Shown here: piece by piece, positions 12,521-25,599 of the stretch
How the letters are laid out: each line of letters opens with the position of its first letter
Numbering within the stretch: the first letter of the stretch is position 1
Source: Pseudoscleropodium purum
Lineage: Eukaryota; Streptophyta; Bryopsida; Hypnales; Brachytheciaceae
Length of the DNA stretch: 64,000 bases
Reading direction: 5' to 3'
Assembly (NCBI GenBank): GCA_963969395.1
Contig: OZ017805.1
Span: 7,440,001 to 7,504,000 of the forward strand
Position numbers and translations under genes: made by a program
Notes under the pieces: model-generated
What the model was told of the DNA's origin: nothing
The model's database searches: none
The model's input: only the letters and a program-made list of their open reading frames with translations

Positions 12521-12598
12521 GTGAGTCACAAGGGACCTGTGAAGACGCCATCTCTCTCTCACACTTGAGGTCCCTTCCAAAGCTCCCTTGTAACTCAC
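12521..12598. repeat. Short inverted repeat (potential hairpin)
   Basis: GTGAGTCACAAGGGA at 12521-12535 is mirrored by TCCCTTGTAACTCAC at 12584-12598. AGGGACCT and AGGTCCCT form an inner pair. The loop contains a CT tract. It could be the end of a small foldback element. Function is unknown. Confidence 0.5.
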
Positions 12599-14522
12599 AG
12601 ATCACCATTCACCAACTGCTCATGCAAGATGCTGGAGACAAGTTTGCTCTAAGTATTTATACTTCTTCTTTGCCTTGGCAACCAAGCAAGAATGCCATGG
12701 GAACCAAAGAAGAATAACTTGGAAACCAAGCAAAATTGCCTTGGGAACTAAGAAAACCTAATCTTAGAACCCTAAAATTAGGTCTAGGATTTCAAGAAAA
12801 TAGTCAAGTCAAATCTTCATGTTCTAGAATGCCATTTTAATTAATGGATTCACATCCCTATGGTCAAATATAACCCATAAATATTCCAATAATAATCATC
12901 ACTTATTAATATGGTATAGACATGTGAAGGTTCAAACATGTCAAAGTTGACAACTCATGTAAGGCTAGTCAAATCAAAGCTTCTAGACCCAGCTTGTCAT
13001 CCACATGGTTACAATTAATTTGTACTTCACATGGCATGATTAAATTAGGGCAAGTCAATATAACCATAGTACATCATCTTGATGTCATACATCCAAGGTT
13101 AAAAATAGCTATGGTACTTAATGATGTTTAAATCACAAAAATTAGTACCATTCTCTTCTAATAATTGGAAAAGAGACATATGGCTATTCTTTTAAATGAG
13201 GAAAGACGTGTATTAGAAGGATGGGAGGGAGGGAGGGACTAACAAACCCTTAATGGTGAGTAAAAAACTTGCTCACTTTTAAGATCTTAAATCTATAAAA
13301 TCCTTTATAAATCAGACTATTAAAAAATGGTAATTGCATAAATCAGATACACCAAATTTTTGCAAGCAAAAAATAGCCCAAGAAAAATATCCATGGGCTA
13401 TGAAATTGCTTTTAGTTATTTAAATGGAACATCCGTCCAATAAACATCACACATTTCTCCAAAGTTGTATCCATCCACTCAAACCTTTGTTGAGAAATAA
13501 TTGTGAACCACAAAAAGTGACTAAGGGTTTAGGGTTTAACCGAATTGAATCCTAATATCCACATTTTGTAGGTGTAGAGTTTTGCCAACTGATTTCTGAA
13601 ATTGTACAACCCTAAAACCCTTGAGCATCAAAGTCTAAAAATGTAAGTGCGAAATGCCTTTACTTTGTGGATCCAAAAAAGTTGAGTTTGTTATTGACCA
13701 TTTTTTACATTGCCACCATTGATGCTTAGACAACCACCCAATTATAGTATATGCATTGCTATTTTAAAATTGGACAAATTTGGTACCAATCAAATCAACA
13801 ACTTGTATTAATGATGGGTGATGCAATGCATGCTTTCTACAACAATTCCGTCGTGGCAACCATGAATCTAGACTGTTATTGAGAGAGAGCAATTCTACAA
13901 AAAAGACAGTAGCCATTCCTTTTTGTTAGACGTATTCCTACCACAAAATGTGCCAATGGAATTTGCAAAAGCAACGGTAATGCTTTTGAATTCTAGAGTT
14001 TTGGTGCCATAATCTTTCGTGCCCCTTCAACCACAAGAGGTTCATCGTCTCTTCCGCCGACCTATTGTACTAAACCAGTGGCTTGTCATTTGCTTTTCAA
14101 ACAACTCCGGCTTTGCTGTTGCTTTTATCATTCGGTTATTTCTCTTTCTTCTCCTTAGACAACTTTCTACACTTTTACCTTGCAAGTTTTTGGTTACACA
14201 AGTTTTGCGAAGTTCATTGCTTTTGTGGACAAGGCTTGTTTGTAAGTTCTCTTCTGTTTTCTCTAGTTTGTACACCAAGTAGTAGTAGCCGCTTACTTGC
14301 TTTAGTCTGCAAAAGTGAGTTTTGATTACAACAGTAGTTGCGCAATGGCTACCTTGAATTGTAGAAGTTGGCAATTGTGTTCAAGCAGACGCATGTTTAT
14401 TTCATTGCACCGTTGTAATGTCGTCGTTGTAACATTGTGGCATGTTTTTATATTTGATTTTATTGCCATAAATTTTAGAGGTCTATTTTAGTAGACTTCT
14501 TATTAACGAAAACAATTTATCA
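12599..14522. other. Stretch without a recognisable gene
   Basis: Open frames at 14019-14374 on both strands overlap each other, are unrelated to known domains, and begin at arbitrary codons. I do not support them as genes. A small GGAGG tract lies near 13224. Confidence 0.4.
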
Positions 14523-15090
14523 TTGAGTCAAGGATAGAATAGTCACATTTCTTTTCTAAGTCTTCTCTCGCATATCCTTGAGTGAAGGATAGAATATGTG
14601 TGTTTTTTCTCTAGATAATCGTCTGTGTATCGTCAAGTTGAAGATACAAATAACTAATTTGTATAGATATTCGTTGTTGTATCTTTGAATTGAGGATAAA
14701 AGAAATTTGTTTTTTCATATAGACATTCATTTGCTTATCGTCGAATCTAGGATGTAAGAGATCTGTTTTCTATCTAGATATTTGTTGTCTTATCTTCAAG
14801 TTGAAGGTGAAAGAGATTTATTTTTCCATCTAGACATTCATTTGCGTATCATAGATTTAAGAATATGAGAAATTTATTTTTTCATATAAATATTTATTGA
14901 TTTATCATCAAGTGGAGGGTAGAGTAGGCATTGTTACTCTTTGATATTTAACAAGGTATTGTCAAGTCAAGGATGTAATAGGTATATTTTCTCGTTTGAC
15001 ATGCATAGAGTTATTGTCGAGTCAAGGATGTAGAATAATTGTTTTCTGTGTAGGCATTCATCTGTCTATCCTTGAGTCGAAGATCAAATG
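14523..15090. repeat. Degenerate ~56-bp tandem repeat, about 11 units
   Basis: A motif like TTGAGTCAAGGATAGAA recurs near 14523, 14577, 14632, 14683, 14741, 14795, 14852, 14909, 14961, 15018 and 15074. Each is followed by a T-rich stretch with CATCTAGACATTCATTTG-like sequence. Spacing is 51-58 bp. Looser relatives of the motif continue to about 15390. It lies just upstream of the DUF7869-type remnant and may be subterminal repeat material of that element, but I cannot show this. Confidence 0.75.
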
Positions 15091-15639
15091 CTCAACCTTT
15101 CATCCTAGGAATCTTTGAATGTATTATAGAGTTGACAATAGTATAATCTGGTTTTCATCCATAGTGTATTGACCTAAGTTCTGTGAATGCATATATTCAA
15201 TTCAAGCAAATGGCTAAGCAACATCTTGAAAAATGTTATCGTTGACTCAACAATACTTAATTGATATGAAAATCTTGTCAATTTAGATCATGTAGGAATA
15301 TGCCTGTTAAGGATGTTTGTTGTGTATCTAAGTTGAAAGGATGGAAGGCCATTTTTGGTAACATATTTATTGTCGAGTCTATGATACTCAATTTGATGAT
15401 TTAGACAAGAATATATTTTTTTTTATTTAATTTTTTATTCATATATTCATTTGTATAATGTTTTATCTTATTGGTAAGATACTTTTAGTCTTTCTTTTTA
15501 GATTGAAACCCATATTTGGTTTTTTGTGCATTGTTGATTTAGGATTTGAGTTCAAAATTTTTAATTTTTAATCCTCGGATCGTTGTCTCTAGGTCATTAT
15601 CTTTGACTCGATGATTGATCTAATGTCCTGTCACTCTAT

Positions 15640-18382
15640 GTGTGCAAAATGGATTTTCACAATTTTGATGAATTCATAAATCTGGTTCCAATTTTGTCCA
15701 TTGGGGTTGTCGAATGCAATGGGATTCTTCGTATTAAATGGAATAGAAAGCTTGTTATGCTCAGGAATGAAGCAAGAGATGACATTGCAAGGGTAGTTTG
15801 TGAAAGCGTTGATGTGGACTTGGTCATTGATATGGATGGAGAGCCACTTGGTAACGACTGAGCTACTGTGCAAATTGCTAAATCTTTGTGTGAAGTAGAA
15901 GTTCCGTTAGCTTGGATGTGGTCAATGTATTTTTTAGACATTAAGTGAGTATTTTTTAATGGTGTCAGTTTGTATGACCACTAATAAACACATATTTATA
16001 AGACTTCCATGATGGCCTTGAATTGTCACCCTTATATGGGTATTTGTTCATATGAGAGTTCACATAAAAGAGTTGAGCCCACCAATGCACTGAAAAAAGA
16101 AACCCTCCTCAATACACAAGCCATTGGTCAAGTGTCCACTATAATGTGTTGTCCTAATAATTGTTTACAACCTTTCTACGTGAAGAAATTTGAGCCATTT
16201 GATCTGAACTTCATGTACACGGCAGAGTGTATACTTGCAAGAAGTGTGTTCTTGATGTACATGGACAGATTCGCAAAGACCCTACATCTAAAGAGTGGAT
16301 AATTTTGTCAAGAAAGAATGTGTGCCCCACTATGGGGTAGACTATCTATGGCATTTCCATAGCTACCTTCTATAAGTACAAGGAAATGGCAAAAGATGGG
16401 AAGCTTACTGAGGAGCATGGGAATTTAGGTTCCAAGAATTCTAGATTGCATACATTACAGGCAACTGCCACGTTGAGGATGATTGTCATTCTTGATGCTA
16501 ACATAATGCCCCACAAATCAAGAATTCTACAGACTAGGGAGAAAGTTCTGCAATGGTTTAGCCATTAGGGTTTTGTTGGAGTGATCAATTACCAAGGATC
16601 AATGAGGCAAATGAGGCGTTCAATTTATAGCCAATTTTTTCAAGTAACTTGAACAACATTCAACATGCTTCATTTTGAGAATTTGCTCCCAAGGCTCATG
16701 AGATAATTTTGCTCGATGTGGATTGTGTGGTACATACAAGCAATTGACAAGTGCTTGCATTCGACATTCGACATTCCACTGCATACGACAAGTGGTGTAA
16801 AATATTGAACACTTATACAATAGGGCAAAAGGTGCATAGGGAGCTATATTATTCAAATTGGAAAATTTCGGAGACATACCCTGATAAGATGTTGACCATC
16901 ATCCATGATAAAATGGATCATTTGAAGACTGCATCTCCACATTACTTTTATAAAACAAAAGCCATGGATTCTTTCACAAAAATGCCCATTGTTATTACAG
17001 GCATGATTGCTCATGGCTATGGTGATGTTTGATATGCATCCTACGGCATTGACATCTTCTCGACGAATTCCAATCATTCAATTGGGTCTATTGCAAAGTT
17101 GTTACCTGACCTAGAAGAACCACCAAAGAGTTTGTCGCCCAAGTTGTTCACTAAGAAAGAGCACCAATTCAAAATAACCTAGGCTGTATTAGCCGGTTTG
17201 GAAGCATATTTAGATTCACTACTTCCTCCTCTTGAGGAGTTGATTGGAGGTCAACCTTTTCCTCTTGTACTAACTTTGCAACTTGATAATGCATCAGGGG
17301 CCAATAAGAACCAATATGTATTTGCTTTTTGCTCTTTACTTGTCTACTATGGCATTTTCTGCAAGGTCTACATCAATTTCCTCATTGTCAAGCACACTCA
17401 TGAAGACATTGATGCTCTTTTTGGTCGATAGAATAGTAAGTTGAAGAAAGGTGACCATCCTACACTTCCAAAGCTCATGAAGTCCTTCATGGATTGTGAA
17501 ACTCTCCTTGTAATACCTCATTCCATTGAAGAGGTACCTGATTTCAAAAGATATGTGCAAGGGTAGTTGGACACAGGTAGGGATTGTTTGGAAGGCCATT
17601 CTAAAAAGAAACAATTCAAGTTTCATAAGGATTCTATTGGTCGGCCTATGATGGAGTACAAGGATCTGTGTACTAACTTAAAGTAGAAGCCACTTGATGG
17701 TAAAGGGATTCATTTGTGGTCTAAGACAAAAGACGGGCGTTTGAAAGTGCCAAATGGTAATCTACTACCTTTGATTCTACATGAAATGCGTGCTTTTGCA
17801 AATGTTAAAAAGGGCTTGAATGGTTTTATTGCATATTGGAGCCGAATGGCAAATGAAGAGGACTCCGAGGAATTTAGGAGGAAGATTGATCCTTTAAAAA
17901 AGTACTGGAAGGATGTTCAAGCTATTATGGATGAACCTCTTGAGGTGCAACTGAGTTTGTAGCATGGATTTTGGCCAAAGACCTAGGTTGCCATTGAAGA
18001 AGTTGACCAAAGGTGAAATGATGGTATACTTGATGAAAGCTATGTAGAAGATGAAACCTTTGTTGGACATAGGCGTGATTGTCCTCAACCTTCATTCCGT
18101 GTTGCTTGTGATGTATTTGTCAATTATTCTTTTGTAGTGCATCCCGTTGATGGCAAATTGAAACTGTTCTAGCTTACGAGAGCAGTTACAAACCCAAATC
18201 CGGATCTAAGGCACATTCATATCATTCAAATACAATATTGGACAACAACTTCCAATCAACACATTAATATGCATACATATGTTGAATGGGACACAAAGAA
18301 AGATAATGTTTGGCATGAAGATCGAGTAATATCTTCGACTTGGTCGAACACAGACTACATCATGATAGCTTGGAAGCCATGA
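15640..18382 (+). pseudogene. Decayed DUF7869-type transposase-like gene, copy 1
   Basis: Blocks of one protein can be followed across the region with stops between them. An N-terminal block at 15640-15944 ends at a good donor (AA/GTGAGT). A Cys block (CCPNNCLQPF) lies near 16140-16180. KMDHLKTASPHYF and IVITGMIAHGYGDV lie near 16910-17030. The diagnostic core near 17280-17430 reads LQLDNASGANKNQY, then FAFCSLL and KHTHEDIDALF, followed by a C-terminal part to about 18382. The pattern D-N-x-x-G-x-N-K-N followed by H-T-H-E-D-I-D is typical of the DUF7869 family, a transposase-like domain of unproven activity that is repeated in many plant and animal genomes. At least six in-frame stops make this copy dead. 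The minus-strand copy at 44515-47250 matches it block by block, which confirms the reading. Confidence 0.7.
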
Positions 18383-20956
18383 TTTAGAGAAGGAACTTCT
18401 AATCCAAGAGTTGCAATTCCAAAAGTACAAATTGATATCATCAAAGCATTAGTGGAGGCCTTTATGTCAAATTCTAGCAATGGTAAATCTTCAAAGCAAG
18501 GATGAATAGTCTATAGTTATATTAGTCAAGTACTGATTTGAAACATTCAATACAATGTGATTTTGCATTTTATTAGATTATTTGAGTAGTTTGCATGCAT
18601 GTATTGTATTAAAAATGATTTTTTTTAATAGTATTTTTAGATTACTACATTTCATTATTCATTACTACGTACTTTTTTTTCAATATTTGTTTGTTTAAAT
18701 TTCAAATATCATGTCAAACTTGGAATTAGAAGAGGGGACATAATTTATTTGATACATGCAAGTCTTCAATTAAAGAAGTGTCTCAATGTATGTATTTCAA
18801 AAACATTTTAAATGTAAATTTCATTATTTTTAAGTCTCAATTTAATTAACTTTTTTTTTCTAAATGAGTAATGTAATTATAAAATTCAAACATGTACTGC
18901 AATTATTAATCCTTTTTTAAATACTTGAAAATATTTGAAATACATATTTCAACATGTTTAAGTCTCAATTTTGTAGTAAGTCTCAATTTAATGAGCACTT
19001 TGTTTATCTAAATTTAGTATATAATTAAAATAAAACTCCAAGGGGTCTCAATTTAATAAATAAGGCCTTACACATATACCTTGTCTAGTGTTGCAAATCT
19101 ACAAGGTAATTGGAGTAGCATATTTCAACTTGTTCAACAACAAAAATCATGATCTTTCCTATAGTGATAGTGCTTCCAAACTTTTTAATAATGTAAGCTA
19201 TGAAAATTTTTCTAGCCTTGTGATGTGGGAATCTATGAACTCAACCTGAATTTGAAGTTAATCACAATGTACAATATCAATTGATTATTAAGGTAAGGAC
19301 TTGATCTAGTCTCCAATACTAACCTTCTATATTTAAATGAGCTAGAGATTGTTAATTCTAATAAGCATGCCAATAGTAAGCAAAGATTAACTTTTTTGAG
19401 GCACATGTATAAAAGAGGTAGAAAGTACTGACGATATGACTATGCAATCCATGACAACTAGATTCATGAGAACGTTCATAATTAGAACTACGCATACTAA
19501 AGCTCATTGTGTGCAACTAGAGCACATGAATGACATTCCAATTGGAATACATCAAACTCTTAGTAGACCATATGAGAGTCCAAAAGAAGTCTCGCATTTG
19601 AAACCAGGTCGCCAGTCAAATACCAAAATTTTTAACACTAATATTTGACAAAAGAACTTAATTCATGTATCATTCATAGCAAGCATGTCAGATTGTTTTT
19701 CCCTATTGTGACTCTCAACTAGCTTTACATTGTCCACAAAAGTGGCAAATTGGTACTTTTGCTCTTCTATTGGGATGTAGAGGGTGTAGTGAATTCCAAT
19801 CATGAGAATAGCTTGTTCAACATGACTTCTTAAATTACACTAACTTAATCTCAATCCCAATGCCATCAAACCCAATGCCATCAAACTAAAGTTGAAGCCA
19901 GTGTGGGAAGGGATTTCCCAACCATACATTACATGTAGGTATGGAGCATTTATAGGCATTTTTAGTATAGTGGAAAAATTTACAAACAACATCTATAACA
20001 TTCACAACGTTTGGAGTGAATTTATCTTACCACTTGTATGCATTAGCTTTTATGAAAGTAGCAACCTTCTTGCAAATCCCAAACAATCACAGAGTTTAAT
20101 ATCCACTAGCCTTACAAACATCGAAAACTATGAAAATACAAGATCACTACCTCAAAAGAGTATATATGATCTTGGAACTAGACATTTCTTCAACTATTGA
20201 ATTATATAGTATCTTAAGTGACATCAACTTTTGAGATGGAACTAATGCTTTTTGGCAATACAGAACAGATGAAGTCTTTGGCATAGTCCTTGTACCCCTG
20301 AAGACTTGGTGTGTCTTTCATTGCAAACTGCACATGATGAAAAATGATGCGATTATATACCACTTTTTGCTTGCTTTGTCCAAGAAGTACCCTTCACCAA
20401 CTTGCATGCCAAACCAATCAATCAAAATTAACTCCCATATTATCAAGCATCTAGACTTTACTAAATGAATCTTATAAATTGATTAGATGGCTAAAACTTG
20501 GAAAGAAAAGGCTAAGAGAGCCTAACCAAGATGCAAAGAGTCTCTATTTCCTTGTTGATATAGTTTCTTTCTTTGCCACACTAATTGTCTCCAAACTTCA
20601 AGAATTGGAGAAACACAAGTAATTAGGGTTTGTTGAGAGACTTGCAAAAACAAGAAGACAAGCCATTCGAGAGAGACAATGCTTGGGGTGGATGAAATAG
20701 GTGAGTACTTTCAAATGAAAAGTAGAATGAAACATGAAAATGTAGCCGGATTTGGTCTTGTGAATTATCATCCATTGGATGAATATCAAACAACAAAATT
20801 ACCTAATTAAAGTCATCATGCATTGATGGCTAAGATTGGAATTTAGGGATAAGAATCAACAACTAAAATTTTTTTAGGATTACATAAACTTTACTTTTAA
20901 GCACGTTTGCTTCTTTTTCCCCTCCTAGGAGCTGGGGTTTTGAAAGTCTTGAAAGT
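18383..20956. other. AT-rich stretch without genes
   Basis: Around 18720-19060 the phrase AAGTCTCAATTTAATTAA recurs a few times with T-rich spacers, a weak sign of an old repeat. Other short open frames (19436-19648, 19892-20200) show no recognisable domain. Confidence 0.4.
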
Positions 20957-21117
20957 TGTTTTGAATGAGTTTTAAATGTTATGAGCACTACTCTAAATCT
21001 TATGAGCATTGTTTTGAATGAGTTCAAAATATTGTGAGCCTTGTTCTAAATGAGTTCGGAATGTTGAGAGTGTTGTTTAGAATGAGTTCAAAATATTGCG
21101 AGCATTGTTATGAATTC
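20957..21117. repeat. ~32-bp tandem repeat, about 5 units
   Basis: Variants of TTGTTTTGAATGAGTTCAAAATATTGTGAGCA recur head to tail at roughly 32-bp spacing, with substitutions. It is a minisatellite-like tract with no coding role visible. Confidence 0.7.
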
Positions 21118-21954
21118 TTGGTATGTTTCTTCTCACCATTTTTGTTTGAGTTTGTTGTCTTTAATTAATCTAAAAGTAGAACTTAGTGACTATTGCAAGA
21201 ACATCTTCAAGAATGAAGACCTCAAAGCACTTAGGAGTTCTCTCCTATTCAAATTGGCTTAGAAAATTACAAGTAGTGTATATTAAGTCTTCTTTGAATT
21301 TTCTTTAGAATAGAAATTTTCTTTTGAATTCTATTATTTAATTATAATTTAGCTTGAATCTAAAGTTCTTCTCAAATGCTATACGGGTGGCTATGGCAAC
21401 CATCCATGACATTCCGATCCTCCGTCATTGGCAAGACTACGTTCATCCATCAAACATATGATTTCATCTACTTTGAGCAATGGCGCCAAGCTAATGCGAT
21501 GCGATGTTGATAGGTAATGGTGCCAAGTCGATTGCAAACTTGTTTTGGAGTTTATATGCTTCATAATCTTGTCTTTATTTTTCCATTTTTGGTTTTAGTA
21601 CCTTCTCTGAAGTTACTTTTTGATGGATTCTAGGTCCAAACCACCTCCTTGGTGCTCTCCATTTCTTTTTGTTTCATCATACTCTCAACCTTCTGTAGGG
21701 AGATCCATTAGAATTTAAGAGCCTCAATGTAGCACAAGTAATCATACAATAGGAGAAACCATTATTGGGAATGCTACAATATTAGAATGCCACAACGCCA
21801 CAACAGATGCACCTAAAATGCTAGGTAACAATATTCTTTTGCATATTATTATTGATCGTTATTATTTTGGATTTGATGTATTTTGAATGCATTGTTGATG
21901 TGATGTGTTTTTAATACAATGCATTTTTGATACCTTATAGTGTTCTGTTTATGT

Positions 21955-24181
21955 AGATTTGGCAGATGAAAATGGAATCTTTGCTTCAAAGAAAATTCTT
22001 TTGCACATATTGAAGAAGGAAACCAAAGAGCAATCTACTTAGATTTTAATGCTCACTGATATATTAGCAATAACAGTTTGGGAGACCATACCTCCTCCTC
22101 AGTGCATTTAGTGGGAGTTTGTAAAGGTATGGTTGAGATTTATATGTAGTTAGTTGATACCTTTACATTTATTGCATAATATTTTTTATTTTTAATATTG
22201 TCATTAGTTATTGTAATTTGGTGATACTTATCAAAAAATTGAAAAGTTTATATAACAACAAAGATTGGTTGTAATCATTTGTTTTTTCCTTCTTGGAAAG
22301 AATCCATCTACAAGTTGTATTTATCTCGCACAACAGAGCATAAAGAGAGCGGTTTTAGAAGACTTTGGTGTTCTTGATGATCCAATTGTGTATATGCATT
22401 TCAACCAAGCATGGGTAGTACAGTCGAGTACGGAGCCTGAACTCCAGAGTAGAGTCTTACTAAAATTTTGAGATGCTAGAGGTCACATGATAAGAGTCAT
22501 GAAGGATGAGTTATATTGTCTTTTGGAGATTTCCAAGCCCTCTGCCAATGAAACAATTGAAACAAAAGCTATGTGGAAAAACAAACTTATTGTGATGTAA
22601 AAAGGTACGTATATTCATTTCTCTTAAGATTCCTATTGTCTTCTTATAATTTAGGCAATTTCTTTGTTTTGATTACCAATATTTAGTATGGAAAGAAGTC
22701 GTTGATTTAAAAATGATTCTTGGGATTTCTTGCTTATGTCTACAAGTATTAGGAGATTGATATCCTTTGTTGTGCTTTCACCTTGTATGTTGGTAGGATT
22801 GGTTATGAAAGGTTAGGTATATTATCTTTGCATATCAATTGTGTTGTTTTCATTTTCATTCTTTTGTGAAGGTAGCAAGTTTTCAATTTTGTTGAAAAGG
22901 CATAAGAAGAAGCCATGTAGTTTAGAAAGATGTTAGAGAAAGTGTGAAGAATGTTCTTGCATGGCTTTTAGCCTTAGGGTCTCTTCAAAGTTTTTCTTTC
23001 TTGTGTTTGAAGGTCACAAGCCTTTGAGTCGATTGAACATTCCTATAGGTGCAAGAGATTTTGGAATTTACCTACATGTGTCTTGCCAAAATTCATTGTC
23101 AATTTTGATTTCTATTTGGACAATAGGAGCATTTGAATGACAAATGAATCCTTAATATTGTTGTCTGTTTGTTTTCCTTCTGGCCGTATCCCGTACTCAA
23201 ACCTGTGCAGGACATTGAATATCCAAGTTATTGAGCTATTTTTTAAATAATCCTTTGATTTTATTAAGAGCAATAGTTAATTAATTATAGATGATTAATT
23301 ATAGATGATTGTATTTTGATGAGGTTTGAACTTCACAAAAAAGATGCAAATCAACGTTGCTCCTTGGAATAGAACTAGAAGTTCTGGATGCTTCATTGGT
23401 ATATTGATATCTTTTCAGTGGGGTTCATTTATCATAAAATATCAAGGATCGATTTTTTGCACCAAATGAATTTGGAAGTTTAGGATTGCTAGTGGTTGAT
23501 ACATTGTGTGGCAAGAGGTGATGAATCAGCTAAGTAAGATGCAGTTTTTTTGTTAAAATAGTAATGATGTCAACAAATTCCAAAAGTTTTGGAGACTCTA
23601 CAATAGTTTAATAATTTATATACTTGTAGTCTTATGTTCGTGTAAGTTTTTTTTGGTTATTTCTATTTTGAGATGTTTTTGTATGAAACTATATATACAA
23701 GCATACTAATACATATTTGTCATTGTTTTAGAAGACACATGGCGTTGTAGTGTAGATTTAGAAAATCTTTACGGATCAGATGTTGTACACAAAACAATAT
23801 CAAAAGTCACAGCAAACTCTAAATATCCTAAGAATGGAGTAATGAAACTACTAATGAATCAAGCAACATTCTTTGTATATTCTATAAGTGAACAACATTT
23901 TTCATTAGTGCCCTTAACATTTGTATTGACTTAAAGTTCCTTTTATTCTTATTGTTTGTGTTCACATTTGTGTTTGTCTTGTTGTTTTGTAGATGGAGTT
24001 GGCTATGGCAAATTGAAACTTGAGAGAAGGGGACTACAAGGAGTATGAAACGAAAATGTTGAAAGTACAAGACCATTTGCAGGAGAGTAGTCCTTTCATG
24101 AAGCGTTTGAAGATCACTAACTTTCCTTTGGCATCACTAGTTCATGGTAGTGGATCAAATAGTAGTTCTTTTGAGATGTAA
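21955..24181 (+). pseudogene. Unrecognised decayed spliced gene
   Basis: I do not recognise the product. Several short coding-like blocks are bordered by splice-like signals. One at about 21957-22122 follows TATGTAG and ends at AAAG/GTATGG. One at 22304-22614 ends at AAAAG/GTACGT. One begins after TGTTTTAG near 23731 and reads DTWRCSVDLENLYGSDVV. A terminal block after TTTTGTAG runs 23993-24181 and ends in TAA. The last block contains an internal TGA at 24014-24016, and the second contains stops, so the gene is broken. The terminal block is hydrophilic, with a central KEYETKMLKVQDHLQ helix-like stretch and a Ser-rich tail. It may be part of an old transposon or a host gene copy. Confidence 0.3.
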
Positions 24182-25580
24182 CTTTGTATTAGATTGAACA
24201 CCATAGTGAAACATTACAAAGACCATTTTTTGTAATAGCATTTGTTTGAATATAAACTTGCTGCCAATTTTTAAGCACTTGAATTGACCTATTATCTCTA
24301 CAAGTAACAACCTTTGATCAATGATAAGTTTTGAATATGAAACTATTCATTGTTGAATTTTGTGAAAATCAACATAAAAATTTGTAACCATGTACATGTC
24401 TATTTGTTACTATTATATTTTTGCAAGTTAATATTAATTGCTTATTGAATGAATCATGTGAGTTTCTCAAATACAATATGAATGCAAAAAAATAATTAGT
24501 GATTTTCCATCAAAAAATTGGTAGTGTAACAAATTTTGTTGTAACATCAACTATGAATTGGTATGTTCTTGCACATCAAAGCAATTGAATTAGTATTGTT
24601 TTGATACATCAACATTGCTTCCATTAAAGTCATAAATCTAGATGGAATTGTCAAGGAGATTCCTTCATTTAACTTAATCCAAGTTGAATTTTAGTTTTTG
24701 ACTAAACTATGAGCTTAAATTCTATGTGTTTAAAACATCATATTCATTATTTTGGAAGATTGAGAACCTCCTACAATAATATTGTCTAATTATACATCCT
24801 AAAATTTGAATAGTATTGAATTACATTTAAATTGAGGGGAATTCAATTCTTCAATTGTAAGTTGCAATTTTCATTAAATTAGGAGCTTAGGATAGTCTAA
24901 GAGCCTTTTACAACTTATAAAGGACTTGATGACAATGATTTTTTATATAGTTGAATACTCTATTTCCTATTAAACACCAAGTCATAAGCTAAATAGTTGG
25001 TTGTAAAAGGTTGTTTATGTCTTCCAAGTGGTTCGGGTTCAATTTCCATTGAATTTGTAGGAGCAATTGCGAGACATACATGACTTGGTGCTATTTAGTG
25101 AACTCTAATGGCAAGAAAATGGTAACAACCAACTTACCAACTAGCCCCATTTCCAAAAGTGTGACAAGAGCTACAAAATAAAAAGTGGTCGTATCCACTA
25201 CAAATTTTTTCCATCCTTACTCTATTACCAAAAGAAATTTATATAGTAAATGAATTTGAAAAAAGACACCAACATAGACACTAATAGTTGAATATGGTGA
25301 CAAACAATATATTTAATATTTTGTATTACTACACTTGTTGTGCAAGTGTCTTCATACAATATAAAAAAATACAAATACAAATCTATAAAATGAATTCATA
25401 ATATTTTTAAGTATATTGTCTACTTTCCAACACACTATACAAAACCGTATAAATTTATTTGCGCTTACAGTAAAGCAAAAACACTAAATCAAACAATATA
25501 ATATCAAACAACATAGAAACTATCAAACTTAATTGCATATACTATAAACCATCTCTATAGTATTTCATTCAAATTCACTC
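24182..25580. other. AT-rich flank of the CACTA element, no gene
   Basis: I see no coding frame or repeat structure here beyond AT-rich sequence. If the nesting reading is right, the first bases left of 25581 carry the last few codons of the DUF7869-type copy 2 displaced by the CACTA insertion. Confidence 0.4.
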
Positions 25581-25599
25581 AGACACTACAACAAAATGG

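Noticed and set aside
14042..14374. 110-codon minus-strand frame, with plus-strand frames overlapping it
   Set aside because: No domain, no splice or codon signature, and mutual overlap on both strands suggest chance.
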